Shown here: piece after piece, positions 1-12,305 of the stretch
How positions within the stretch are numbered: position 1 is the first letter of the stretch
Layout of the letters: the number at the start of each line of letters is the position of its first letter
Assembly (NCBI GenBank): GCA_030407005.1
Contig: JAUDYN010000008.1
Coordinates: 744,001-808,000 of the forward strand
Length of the DNA stretch: 64,000 nt
Reading direction: 5' to 3'
Source of the DNA: Desarmillaria ectypa
Taxonomy: Eukaryota; Basidiomycota; Agaricomycetes; Agaricales; Physalacriaceae
The notes under the pieces: generated by a model
The model's input: only the letters and a program-made list of their open reading frames with translations
Told to the model about the DNA's origin: nothing
The model's database searches: none
Made by a program: the position numbers and the translations under genes

Positions 1-439
1 GTACCCGTGCAGGTCCGTCAAATATTCTAGCAATATTTTTCCTTACTAACTCGGACTTGCAACGACACTTCCAGAATAAGCTTGGCGATGGTGCGTTTTT
101 TTGGGTCCTTAACAATGGAAACTAATACATAGTTTACCTACTTTCCCTCATCACTGCGGTGCTCATAGGCTGGATGTATACCATTTTTGCCCTAATTCTG
201 CTGCTCAGTGGGCTCTTGGTATTGCTGGTAATAAAAAAGGGTGAGGAATGGAGAGTCCGGGGAGAAATAAGCGAAGACGGTAGCAATACTTAGGATAGCC
301 TCTGTTGGACAAGCTGTGACCCCACCCTAGATCCTGTAGACCAGCAATTTGTATTCCAGAAAGTGTATGTCCTGATTCTTTTTCCACCCTCCTCGGTGTT
401 CTGGGAACGAACCATGCCCGAAATGAACACGACTACGTT

Positions 440-1010
440 GTGATCCAGAAGTCTTTGTCTGAACAAGAAAATCTTCTAGAGCAGGTTCGAGCACAAAAGG
501 CTGATCTTGAACAGCAGCTTTCGGTCGTTAGCCAGCGTGAAGCAGAAATTGTGAAGACCATCGCTGACTATCACATGCTCCTCCGTGCAATGCGATCCCT
601 CCCGGCAGAGCTCCTGAGAGAAATATTTTCTGCCCATTGCGCAGAATATCCAAAATTTGGCAATGGTGCTGGAGTTGCTTTTCGGCGAGAGTCGTTTAGG
701 TCTCCTATGGATATGCAGATGGCGGGATGTGGCGTTACATATCAACGTCCAAGATTTGGACGGCTCTGTCCGTGGATTAGACACCGTTTTCTTCCGGACA
801 AAGCCGAATTTAATGCTTCGGAAATCGTCATCGAGCCAGCTGCCGCTCAGTATTGGCTTCGGACCCATCGACTCTTGTGATCCACATATCAGCGACTATC
901 AATTTACGGTCTTCAATGCTATTTTTTTCCCCCCCAGTACATCGATGCAAGTGTTTCTCTGGCAGAATTTATTTAGATCCCGAAAGCCGTGAAGCCATCC
1001 AAAGGGCAAT
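440..1010 (+). pseudogene. Decayed F-box protein gene (N-terminal part)
   Basis: The first frame gives a heptad-rich coiled-coil start followed by an F-box-like core (LPAELLREIF, about residues 50-60). This order, coiled coil then F-box, is common in Agaricomycete F-box proteins, which usually recruit substrates to SCF ubiquitin ligases. After about position 655 the matching sequence continues in another frame (motifs CRWRDVAL and LPLSIGFGP, typical of the stretch after the F-box), so at least one frameshift separates the two parts. Further downstream, to about 2440, there are only short open frames that cannot be joined with confidence. I read it as a broken gene. A missed short intron near 655-700 is possible, but no convincing donor and acceptor pair restores the frame. 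Confidence 0.55.
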
Positions 1011-2760
1011 AGACTAGGGCATACCAAACGCTCTAATGCTTGAGTCACTTTCGCTTCGCTCATATTCTGCCAGTTCGGCTGGCGAAGAAAGCTTCGTCAT
1101 CTGGACATCGACAATTGTCTCCTTACCAGTGCAAGATATCATCATGGTAAAGCTGTAAACACCTTCGTTGAGTGATCTTTTTAACTGTCGGAAAACGCGG
1201 AAGTCCTCGAAGAATTGAAAGTAGAAGAGGTGGAACAGAGTAGTGTTCCTCGGCATGGGCGACGTGACTCTCGTCGGTTGGGCAGTCTAGCCAGCACCCA
1301 TTTCCGGTACACCGACAGTGTGGCGGTCAACCAATTCATCGATTATGTGACGCTCCCTTCAATCAGTAAGCTCACTGTTCGAACGAGCTCATCATGGTCA
1401 GATACCGATACCTCATCATGGCCGGATACCAGTGCCTTCATACGTTTTTTTAAGCGATCAACGTGTTCCTTGACCAAATTGATCAACATGGGCCCGGATG
1501 TCGACGAACATGGGTTTCTTCTGGGGATACTTCTCCCGTCCCTCCGACAAGTTCTGCACATCGAAAACGAAAATCACGACATGCCCCCCCTTTACTTTTT
1601 CCATCCCCTGTGCTTGGGGATCTCACCGGCAAGCCTGAGAGACAGAACTTTACGGCACTCAGGGATCTACGAATTTCTGTACAGCTGCATCAAATGGCTA
1701 GTGTGAAGAAACTCCTCGATTATCGTCATACAAACTCGAGGAAACTCGGAGTAGCCAGGCTCAATCGTCTCTCAATTATCATCATAGCGGTGCGACTCTC
1801 TACTGCTCAGATGAGAGATCGAGGACAGCAGGTGTGGGAACTCTTTAAGCCCTACCGGAAGGCCGGTCTGAGCTTGACGTGGGATATTCGAAGCCGGTGA
1901 TTCTTTTACATCTATGTATCCGCTTTACAAAGGACAAGAATACATCTCAGCTATCTTTTCTCTTTCGAACAATGTTCGTCATTGCGCGTTCCAAGTCCTA
2001 CCGTCTCGCATCGTCGGTTTCGTATCGGAACGGATGCTGCTTAGACGTAACCTCAGTCGGCTCTGCTTTCATTCCGGTGCAATTTCGTAGCCGACTTGCT
2101 ATGCACTGTGACAACTGGCGCACAACTTCCGCTGCAACAAAGAGACAGCCTGGAATATGCCTGAGGTTTCCCGTAAATGTTGAACGCCATGACGTCCAAA
2201 CAGCTCTGACAATGGCCACGTACACACGCCGTCTTGTCCCATCAATTATCTATCGGCGGTGTTTGTCAAACTGCGGAAGAAACGAAACGTTCAAGCTATG
2301 TACTTGAAGAAAGCCACGAGTATTATTTGTTTCGTCGCCATCGAAAGAAGAAGAGGCCGCCTAGGAATTTCCGTTGTGCACGTTTTCGTGTTTGCTCCTT
2401 CCTTAATTTGATACACCTAGCCTCGGTACGTTTTCGTTGAGGGTTTTGTTAAGACCGTGTCTGTGAGATGCTATTAGTGATTAACAGGCCAAGCTTGGCA
2501 CCTTTCTTGACGTCAGATGCGACGGTCACACTGGCCATGGATGGATGTGTTGCTCAAGTCTCCACATTTCTATCGGCATACTCATGAAGCTTCATGGTAT
2601 TTCTTCTACTACAAATATATCCAATGTCACCGGGAGCCTCAGCTTTGTAGTGATACAAGTCTACTACGTACGGGGGCAAGCCCGTCAGGCTAAATTTCGA
2701 TGGATGAATGGACGGCTTACGATCTTCATATTTGTCACGGTTTCTGGTGCATCAATTGTG
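1011..2760. other. Gene-free or decayed stretch after the F-box relic
   Basis: The open frames here are short, overlap on both strands and do not join through plausible introns. Part of it may be the eroded 3' half of the F-box relic upstream. I see no RNA gene or repeat. Confidence 0.4.
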
Positions 2761-4153
2761 CTAGTTAAACTCTCCACTCCATACTCGACGCACTACGCAA
2801 AATATCGATCGAATGAGTCTGGGAACGATGCCGAAGAGAATAAATAATGCCATACCTCGAATTGCCTCCACACTCAAAATACCTTGGTGGTGCAATATAG
2901 GCAGCGACTCTTCGATTTCTTTAAGTGAACCCCTCAGAGTTTCAGCCTCCTTGGCACCTGTGCACAGGAAGCTATAACAGTTATGTCCACATTGACTATG
3001 CAGCTTAAGATCCACGCTACGAAGCAATGGCATGTCACGGCGACGGCCAATGTGCTCATCCAATAGTGTCCATGCATGACACGGCGGTATGTGATCGCCT
3101 CGTAAAACCACCAGCAGTTTCAACTCCTCCAATGTACGTGTCAACGGTATCAAAGCGGGAGGCGGTACGAAATCGACGCTGACGTACAGCGATCTCAGAC
3201 GCACGAGGTGTTCTGTCTTGAGAAGAGGCCCTTGGCTCAATGAGGAGTCCCATTCTGATTGTCCATCAGTTCTTTCTTTATCCCACGCAACGAAATGGGG
3301 ACATACCAGAGAGTTGCCGATACACCAGGCACTCCAGAGTATTCGAGGCTTGATCAATGATGGCTTGAACCAAAGAACGCTGTCTCTGCAGATCTTTCCC
3401 CGTAAAGCCCACCGAAAGCTCGCGGAGATGATGGGTGTCGAATAGGGAATTTGGGCCTGCCAGATACATTGCGCTGACTGGGCAATCATATCCTGATAAC
3501 TCCAATGCTTCGAGACGTGGACGTATCACGGGCTCCCGAACGTCTGCATCAACCAGACCATCAGAATGGGAAGCCCGCGAGTATTTGATCCAATTCAGTG
3601 AAAGCCGCTTCAAAGATGGTGATCCAGCAAGGCGGTCCATCAAAGCTCGCGGCCGGTCAATATCTTCCAGTTGATCAATATCAATGCACTGGACACTGGG
3701 GAGGGAAAACGACCGAAATAACGCCTCCTTGAAGACTGATGGTAGCATGCGCCACGATACCTGGCTATCGTCGGCACCAACAGTGATGCGTCGCAAATTC
3801 TGCAGAGAATCGAGGATGCGTGGCAGCGCATCCTCATGATAGATTCCCCGAACACACCGTCCGTATTCAGCTTGAAAGTGCACCATTCGGAGTGAGACGA
3901 CAAAGGGTGCAATATAGGGTGCGCTGCAAAGAATGGAATAAAAGTTTTTGCAGGTACACATTACTCCCCCAGATAATGGATGAACACCGCTGGGGCGGTA
4001 GTCCTTTTGAGCTAGGATGACTCGAGAAAATGTGTGCTTGCGGCTGGAAGGGAGAAAGGCATGAGAAACAAGAGCGCATATCTTTAGGGTTGGTACGTCG
4101 TCGTGCACGAAGCCGATGACTTCGTCAATGAGCTCCTGGGGAATGTAGCGCAT
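2761..4153 (-). CDS. F-box protein with leucine-rich-like repeats
   Basis: Two exons (4153-3307 and 3254-2761) are separated by a 52-bp GTATGT..CAG intron at 3255-3306. Splicing gives 446 residues. The start at 4153 was chosen because the F-box-like segment begins at once (MRYIPQELIDEVIGFV, then LKICALVSHAFLPSSRKHTF); an in-frame ATG at 4246 would add an unconserved 31-residue leader. The rest shows irregular leucine-rich spacing (LQNLRRITVG, SLKRLSLNW, RLEALELSG, HHLRELSVG, LVRLRSLYVS), as in many mushroom F-box proteins that probably act as SCF ligase adaptors. The extreme C-terminus is uncertain: a further small intron near 2800-2840 would change the last 20 or so residues. The substrate cannot be inferred. 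Confidence 0.75.
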
Positions 4154-4800
4154 AGTTCGAGCAAGTGACTGGTAAGAGGCCGGGGGTGGGGAACGTAACA
4201 GATTTGGGGCAGTTGAGAAGAAAAGGGCTTTTCGCGGGCTTTTCAAGTATCATCGTGGAATACCTCATGTGTAAATGACAGATATCCGGGGGTGTACCGA
4301 AAATATTCGTCTTTGCTCTTGGAAAATTAAGTCGAGGCTGAGATCAACACATCCGGTTCCGAAATTCCGAGCCGGCGCCCATATTTAGTCATCACCTTCC
4401 TCTCTTGTCATCAACTTGTCATCCACCGCGACTGACGTCTGATACACCAGTATCATACAATCACTGGTCCTTCCCGCATGTTATTCATTAATTGTATCGC
4501 GTCTTTTGTTGCTTCTCACGTATGTCGAATTTTTAAATAATCATTCAGTGCCCATCATACTCATGATAGTTCCCGGGTTTCGGCGACAACAAAAATCTAG
4601 GCCATCTGCGCGTCTATACCCGCTTCACGGAGATGATGCACTTTCTGCTGATCTCCAGTGGCATCAGGGTGGCAGCGCTCACACTGTCGCAGTAACTTCG
4701 CACTCTTTACAGTGATCTTTTACACTTTGCGTTGCTTGCAAATGCTTTATGCGTGTACTAGAAGCTCACGAAAAGGACCCAAAAGTGGCGCCGAGAACCC
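4154..4800. other. Intergenic, no gene seen
   Basis: This holds the upstream region of the F-box gene at 2761-4153. There is no open frame of note and no clear TATA box. Confidence 0.4.
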
Positions 4801-4806
4801 CTTCCA

Positions 4807-5504
4807 ATGCAAATTTCTGTATCATATTTCGAAGCTCATGGCGCTTTGGGTGTCCGTTTCAGAACTTGTTACTGCCAGAGATCGTCACAGAATTTTCTAC
4901 GGGACGGAACTATTAACGGCCTCGACTCAAAGCGTGTGTTATCTACGTTCAAAGAGAATCATTCCTCTGAAGAACTTCCTTATTTTGGTATTATGTTCTA
5001 CTCGGGATTCCATTCGAATCATGGAAATGCGGAAGACCGTCAAAGGGATTGCTCTGGATTCAAGGTCGCTTTCTGTCTGAGACTCTTCGCCACTATCTTG
5101 CAATCAAAGTACATGTGTTCCCGTCTCTTATCAACACTGGGCAGCATTTCAGCATTTTGCTGTTTATGCAATCACGCAGGGAAGATTTTGACGAGGCTCT
5201 TGATATTGACCCGCGCTTATTTTGGCATCAGCACCACGAGGCTCGCGAAGGGTAGATCCGCTGGACCCGACATACCAAGCCATGTACTAGTATACACTGT
5301 ATCACCGAACCCATGGCCGAAACATTCCAAAGTCTAGAAAGCTATGACTACGTGGAGGCGCTAGATCGAATGTGCGGACGACTTCTCATTCCTAAGATGC
5401 CGACCGACGCAGCTTGCACAAGGAATAATGCCAGTTATATCTGCAGTCGCTTGCGACGGAAGGAATTGTCAGGTCTTAGTCCGACCTTGCGGTGGTTGTG
5501 GTAA
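4807..5504 (+). pseudogene. Coding-like relic of unknown family
   Basis: Several stretches read like protein but lie in different frames or are split by stops. One frame (4807 on) contains SEELPYFGIMFY. A second (5049 on) contains REDFDEALDIDPRLFWHQHH. After an in-frame TAG near 5253 that frame continues into a further open stretch starting MAETFQSLESYDYVEALDRM at 5313 and ending at 5504. I do not recognise the family. The mixture of plausible protein and interruptions suggests a gene decaying by frameshift and nonsense mutation, although an undetected intron could remove the TAG. Confidence 0.35.
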
Positions 5505-6658
5505 AGTAAGTTGTTTTCACTAAAAATTCTCCTTTCATTCCTCAATTTACACGGTTCATTTTGTGCAGATGTTGTCAATAGTCTAATATACATAGAGTAT
5601 ATAGCGATGGATGCGATAGGCGATAGATTCTAGGACAATTCGCTACTTTCCCGTTGAGGTTGCTGATCCTCCTTGTTAAGTATCAAAAGTTCCTGTCGGT
5701 TCGCCACTAGCAATCATTGAAAGTCTTTCTTCAATTTTATTGGTATCCCGAGTACGGTGCCTATACCTCCTCCAGTTCGGACCGAGCCACGATAGCGCTG
5801 CAGGGGTGCATCTGGCTAGGCGATTTCATTGTTTCAGCGTGCAGTCTAATGGAGAGGTATAAACGCCTTCCGAGCATGGATCGATTTTCAGCACTTCTAA
5901 CTTGTCCAAGCCACTCCTGCATATAATTCCTTCTCTAACTTCATCCAGGATGTGTAACCCATTGATATTTTGCTCGATGATGCTCACAATAATCCTTCCC
6001 GCTGCATTGACTGTCAACCCAGTTGAACGTTCACCGCTTGACTGCCAAGACAGGCCATTGTTGATTTTGCCAGGTTGCAAAGTGTTAGAATCGCGGGGCC
6101 GTACTCAAACGAAGTGAGTGGCAAAATGGTTTACATCTGTGGCAAACGCGACATGGGGACTAACTACGAATTTCACAGCCTTATATACTACGAAATCCCC
6201 GCGAGAATAAGCAAACACATAAGTAATCCGTACAAGAATCAAGCGGCGACTGACTGTCAGTACCATGAGAAGCTCGAAATCTCACACAAAGACCTTCCGT
6301 CGCTCAGTTGCATGCGCCTGACAAGCTCATTGGAGTGGTGTCTCGTAGATCTGACGGATCACCCATTTTGTAATCTACCTAGGCATCCTGCTTACTGGGG
6401 AGTGCGGCAAAGGGATAGCCATTACTAGCAACCGCTATGATACAACTCTCCGCAGAACCCAGGAAAACCTTACAGGATTACAGTGTGGATAGTCCCACGC
6501 AACGCATCGAAATCCTGACACCAAGAGCAGCAGATGGAACAACGAAGTTAAAGCGGAGGTTCTACTAGTGAGCGGCAAAACCCGACGCAACGGTTGCTGA
6601 CTGTTGTGGACTTTTAGTCTGTCTTCCCAAACTAGGACGACAGTGCACTTTCCACCTC
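5505..6658. other. Intergenic, no gene seen
   Basis: Only short unrelated open frames occur on both strands. No RNA gene, repeat or promoter could be supported. Confidence 0.35.
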
Positions 6659-6910
6659 ATGCAGGTCTTGTCCCGAGGTGATGACGGGATTGTTACATAT
6701 TGGATGCCGTTACCGATGGACAGCAGGGGCCCAGCATTATGAAAAGGGATTAATAAACGGGATTCCGACGTCACGGGTTGTCCTTCTATCACTTTGGACC
6801 GCTTTAGCTTCGTCACTGTCACCGTTGGTCCGAAGGAGAGGCTCAAGTATGTCATCAAGGATGCTGCTGACGAGAGTATAGAGCTTTTGAGCTACAGCGT
6901 CGAAAGGTAA
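6659..6910 (+). pseudogene. Short coding-like fragment, frameshifted
   Basis: The frame from the ATG at 6659 (MQVLSRGDDGIVTYWMPLPM) stops after about 28 codons. Coding-like sequence then resumes in another frame (ITLDRFSFVTVTVGPKERLK, then YVIKDAADESIELLSYSVER) up to a TAA at 6908-6910. The two parts look like one protein broken by a frameshift. The family is not recognised. Confidence 0.3.
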
Positions 6911-7627
6911 ATGAGGAGTAAAAGTATATCGTTTGTTTTCATTTTTTATTATACCGTAAATGATACTCATCACTGCGCACGCTATGTTATCAAGCATCAA
7001 ATTTGAAACTTACCGTCTTGCGGTTGATGGAATGACGAAATCGTTATGAGCTTTTGACCGTCGAGGATTCTTACTTTCTTCTGGCCCTTTGCTTTCTCTC
7101 GTTCAAAAGAGCATCTGCTAGAGACTTCGTCGGCGAGGGTGACTCATAAGCATGAAATATCGGTACTGGGCAACCTGACCAATGTCCTTGTCCGCTGTTA
7201 AGTCGTCGAAAATTTGGCCCGAATAAACTGATCAAAGGTGTTTATATGAGTTGCCATGCTCACAACACCATCTTTCTGCTGCCGAGAGCTTATCAACAAC
7301 CTTACTAAGGTTTGCGCACTATTACTTGGGAAGGAGAAAACGACGTTGCACCGACGTTAGGCTACTTGATCGCTTGAGGACATATTACGAAGCTGTGCCT
7401 GTCTTACTTAAGTAAAACTCAAAAAATATTAACAAATTATCTATTTCTATTTTGGAATTCATCGTTTGTGTGCCGGTGCTCCATCTTAAGCTCTGTCACC
7501 CACCACCACCTACCACCATTCTTTGTTTTCCTCTCCTCCCTTCTGTTGCTTTCCAATCCCGGAATCGAGCCTTTGCTTGGCTCGATTTCGGTTTTAATTC
7601 CCATATTTTTCTTTATTTTTTTCAACC
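6911..7627. other. Upstream region of the CaaX-protein gene
   Basis: No gene is seen. The last 170 bp before the start at 7628 are rich in T and C (7490-7620), as is common in core promoters and leaders of basidiomycete genes. Confidence 0.4.
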
Positions 7628-9845
7628 ATGGCCCTTACCCAAACGGCAACTTTACCTGGACCGGGACCGTCTTGGGACGAGGAGGTAGTACCGGCCCTGC
7701 GAAAAAGTAATTTCTCGACGAATATTTCCATTGATTGAAGCTAGTACTAACGAGATACTTCAGGACTGGAGAATGAGAGTCGAACACTTGCCCGGCGCAT
7801 ATCAGCGATTTCTATAACCTCGTCGGAGGATGTGTCGAAAGCGACGGCGAGCAACGAATTTGGGTATCGGGGACAGAACTCTGCTTTGAATTCTTATCAA
7901 AACAATGCGACAACCTCCCGTTCTCGACCTTTTCAACAGCAAGCACGTACGTCCTTAGATCGTGGTTCATCGTCCTCACGCGTTACCCCCGCCAAATCTT
8001 CCTCAACCCGTTCAAGAACATATTCGCAACCCTATTCGTCTGACACACAGAAAGGACGGCTGAATGGAAAATCCAATGGTTCGCGGTCAACGTCTCCTCG
8101 CCATGTCGAAGCCAAACCAACTCGTATACCTAAGCCCACTCGAAGTAGAGCTGGCAGCACCTCAAGCCATAATTATGCCATCCCGGGAAACAGCAGCACT
8201 CCCTACGGTTCCCCACAGTCAACCACCACTGACCCTGATCTGTGGATAGTGCATGAGCAACCAGCAGCTGCTTCGCGTTCGACTATATCCGAAACGAGTC
8301 GTCAACAACCAATTCTTCTCAACGAACCACCTCCTTTCAAGCCAGAGTCAACCACTTCCCTCAATGCATATCAGTCCCAGGAGAGCTTCCGAAATCTGCT
8401 TGGCGACCCTCTACGGCCCTCCATGGACTCAGAAGAGCGTCCGTTTGAGCATTGGTATCGGGGAGAGGTGTCACGGAATGGTGGTGTGGGCGAGCTAAGG
8501 ATAGGCCGGCGTCAAGAGATGCTAGAAATCGCCAACTATGGCCATTCCCTTAGAATGAAAACCGAAGCCCAAAATGCTTTGACAGATGCCCTTGAGGAAG
8601 GTAGGCGAAGGCGAAGAAGAGCGGACAGTGTCGGCGCTACTGAACGGAAGGGGAGCCTCCACATGGAAGAGGATGGCATTGCAGACTTTACTCAAGTACT
8701 GGACGAGCACCCATTGACCGACTCGGATGGAGAAGCTTCGGACGCTGGGAATCCGTCAGACTATTACACGCCATATTCCAATCACAATGGCATGTCTGAT
8801 GCTTCGTCCACTTTGACACCTGGGCCTATAGCCACGCGTGGTTCGCGGAGTATTACGCCCACTTTCTATCGACCATCTTCCCGTCAGCAACCATCTCGAA
8901 TACCTACGCCTACACGCCAGATGTCTGAGCACTCCCGAATGACCACACCTACGCAAATAGCAAGGGGATCTAGTCAGCCGCCTTCTTTTGCATCGACTTC
9001 ATACACTCCACCTAGCCGTGCACAGACTAAAACCGCCTCACCTACATTGCAACAACAGCGTGGTGCTTCACCCGCTTCTCTCTCTGCGTCATCAAAGTCA
9101 AGGACTACAATATCTAAAGCTACACGTGCCAGGAACGAGGCTTTGAAGAAAGAACGAGACGAGGAGGCAAAGAGACGTAGTGTCGGTCATTACCCAACGC
9201 CGAACGACGATATGCGAGACGCCATACCTACATGGACGGAACCTGTACCTCGGGAAGGTAATTGGGACGAGGTGAGTCTAAGACTCATCGGATCGTAATA
9301 TCCACTAATGTATCACTCCTCTAGGTGGTTCTACCAGTGGTTGCTAGAAAGAAAGGCCTCGACGGTCATTACGAGCAAGCAGATGGTAGCCCCAAGCCCA
9401 AACCAACGAATAGAGTCGTCGCACCGGCAAGTGTGCTTTCACACTACACTGCAGGCCTGTTTTGGTTTACCTTCTTTGACAGGCCCCCGGAACATTTGGA
9501 TATGACCACTCGAAGTACCGTCCACCATTGGACGGCGATCCTGACAGCATCCTCATGGATGAGTTCGGACGACCCAATAATGACCACCCAACTGTACCAG
9601 ATATGGTGTACGAGGAGGAGCCGAAGCCGCGTCCGCCACCATCTCCAATATCTATGAACCTTGACCGGACACCTCTGCCCGTTCGGACACAGCCTCCTGC
9701 ATCGCCTATACCATTTTCACACTACGCGCCGAACATCACTGCAAAACTACAACCAGTTTCTGCTGGTGCGGCGAAGCTTGAGGTCCAGGAACCTCATCTA
9801 GAAGAAGAAGATGCAGGAGGGTGCTGCAAGTGCGTTATTATGTGA
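7628..9845 (+). CDS. Ser/Pro-rich conserved protein with C-terminal CaaX box
   Basis: Four exons: 7628-7708, 7765-9271, 9325-9426 and 9483-9845. The ATG at 7628 is favoured because the first exon encodes a dense, conserved-looking start (SWDEEVVPALRKR, then RTLARRISAIS). The middle is low-complexity Ser/Thr/Pro/Arg with one ordered-looking block (YRGEVSRNGGVGELRIGRR) and a basic coiled segment (KATRARNEALKKERDEEAKR). The protein ends CCKCVIM: CVIM fits the CaaX farnesylation rule and the two extra cysteines could be palmitoylated, so plasma-membrane attachment is likely. The molecular function is unknown. The third intron (9427-9482) starts with GCAAGT; a GT donor at 9433 would also keep the frame. 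Exon order and frames close consistently. Confidence 0.75.
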
Positions 9846-10282
9846 CCTTTCATATTTCTTTTGGCGCGTATGGATTTTACCTTTTCCTTCTCTGTGTTTT
9901 TTCGCATGCCTCCTCGTTCTGTATTGCTGTGACCCTCATAATCACTTACCGCCTCAGGCCTTGTCCTCCTTGCTATCGATTACCACATAATTATACTTCA
10001 CTGTGTCCTTCCTTTAAAACCACTGTCGTCCAATGGCACATGTCAGCGCGTTCACCACTTTTGTGCTTTTATCCTCATGTATTCATATTCGCTTTCGACC
10101 TTACCATACGTTTATAGTGCGCTTACTATGTGGACAGTTTACTCTCTTTCAGTCTGGTTTTATTGGAATACCCTACAGCACAGTATTTACCCCATCATGC
10201 AATTCATTTGGAAATCAAACATCCTCATTCCCGCAAAGCCGAACAGACTCACAAGCAATCTTTGGGATCGGAAAGGACATCA
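9846..10282. other. Convergent 3' region between two genes
   Basis: The CaaX-protein gene ends on the left and the M64 peptidase gene (minus) ends on the right. The short open frames here show no coding signature. It presumably carries both terminators. Confidence 0.5.
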
Positions 10283-12305
10283 CTATTCACAAGCGTCTGT
10301 AACTGTATATTCCATACTGTCAACCAGACGGCCTTCCTTATCCATTCTCACTTCCGTGGTAACGTATTTTGCCGTTACCATGTAAGTTGCGCCGGCGTTC
10401 TCGTCCACGATAAGTGTTGTTTTATTGGTGAACTCTTCAATGACCTCTCCATCCCTAGACCAAGTAATCGTATAGCTTTCGGACGGCTCAATCGGCACTT
10501 GTCTGAACTGGGCTAATGGAATCAACTCGACACTGAGTGTCTTCGATTTCACAGAACAGCCCTCAGTCACGCCATCAATTAGGCTGACCTTGGACAACAG
10601 GGCGTGCCAGAGGCCTTCCAGGCAGACTTTACAGAAGTTGGAAGTGGTGACGAGTCGCATAAGACAGTCCTCATTTGTAGGGCGGTAGGAGGTCTTGTTC
10701 GCGACGGAGTAGCTGTAGGAACGAGGAGCCATCAGTCTTGACTATTTAAGCATAATTACAGGGAACTGACGTTGGGAAAACACCATAGTAATTCGGAGTC
10801 GCAGTGAACCTATAGCGAGTGTGAGAAATGCCTTTGTCTGATGAGAAGGGAACCAGCGCACTCATTCTCATCACCGAATTCCAAGATTTCTATGTTGCAC
10901 AACTGAGCAATACCTTCTCTGTCCGCATTGAGGAGTGTGAACTTGACCTCATGCATACCACCAGTCAAAGCATCATCTCGATAGACGTCATAATGCCATC
11001 GATCTACGCCCAGCCCCTCTTTGGGAACCCAGCCTAGGTCAAAACCATCCAGTTCTACCCTGAGGTCGGAGCTCTCCAAAAGGCCTGAGAGCGAAAATCG
11101 GACAAGATGGCGCGAAAACGCTCCGGATGAAACGAACTGGGTTGACCAGGACTTTGATGTGTTGAGCATAGACCAGGCGTAGTCCTGAAGAGGCATGACG
11201 GATCGTTCAACGCGAGGAGGTTGGTCGTCCTCTGGCGGGTTTGTAAGCCAATGAGCCCACGGGACAGGTTCGCTCAAGTCGTGATATGTATCGACGCCGC
11301 GGTAAACTTCGCCTCCATCATACTCCTCTCCAACCAAAATAATGGAGTGACCAAGTTCGTGACGTAGAATTGAGGGTCCGTTGACTATTGATGACGTGAT
11401 TACACTGTACGAAGGTAAGCTTTCTTGTGTAGATATGGTCACTTCGCACTGACGTGTATCTGCCACCAAGACCTAGCGAGGCCACGTCAGATTCAGGAAG
11501 CTAGGCTAGCTATCAATTTCTCACCCCCATACAATGGATCATTGCCTTGGACCTTGAATCGGTAAGAGTTTCTCTGACATGGTAATTTTTGTTCCTTACC
11601 TAGCAAAATCGGGAAATCACACTGGTCTCCCATGGAGGAGCACGCAGCTCCCGCCACTTCTGGTTTGGCATAATATACCCCACGAAGCTCTGTTCCGGGG
11701 CGATATAGGCCGTACGTGGTGCTGCGCATTGATCAGCCTGCATTGTGAACGAGAGAAGACGATTAAACTAACTTCTTAGGCTTTCCACCTACACCAACAC
11801 CACTCTGAGAAGTACGGTAAAGACACATAATAAAAGGCTTTCATACGGATACCCACCTCTTGGCTGGGAGTGAACGCGGCCCAGAAATTGAGTATGGGCT
11901 GCACTGTGTTGAATGTTTGGTTCTTGGAAACGTCCTCCGCTAGTCGCATAGCGTCCACGATGAACTTTTCGCGCTCCTCGAGAAGGTCTATGGGAAGGCT
12001 TCGAGATAAAAATAAAGTCACGTCAGGAACAAACGCTCACAGCCATCGGAGAAGAAAACCAAGTCGACGCGGTTACTGCTGGGCCCTGAGATGATGAGTG
12101 GTTCGATTTCAAGTGGAGGGGGTTCGACACCACTGTATTCGAGCGTTTCTTGATCTGGGTACCAGTACGGGATATCTTCTTCATAGAATTGGTGAGCACA
12201 TTTGCCCGGCTGGCCAGTGACCGGTAAGTAGTCATCGAGGGGCTCAGAATGGTGATGCGCCTTCGTGCCGCAGATTAGAATCAAAGCCAGAAAGGTAAAT
12301 AGCAT
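10283..12305 (-). CDS. Secreted M64-family (IgA peptidase-like) metallopeptidase
   Basis: Nine exons were reconstructed: 12305-12041, 11987-11857, 11804-11773, 11721-11600, 11545-11525, 11472-11454, 11404-10862, 10809-10771 and 10712-10283. They sum to 1602 nt, 533 residues. Four exons are tiny (32, 21, 19 and 39 nt) and every phase closes. The protein starts with a hydrophobic signal peptide (MLFTFLALILICGTKA). The zinc site is HELGHS at about residues 212-217, followed by GEEYDGG, the M64 signature with an Asp as probable third ligand. Family sequence before it includes GVGVGGKPKNTTYGLYR and NDPLYGGLGG. It should be an extracellular Zn endopeptidase; the substrate is unknown, and IgA cleavage is only the name of the bacterial prototype. 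Confidence 0.9.

Noticed and set aside
9427..9482. Using the GT at 9433 as donor for the third intron of the CaaX gene
   Set aside because: It keeps the frame but has a poor donor (GTGCTT) and a short 50-bp intron; GCAAGT at 9427 matches the GC-donor consensus. It is kept as an alternative.
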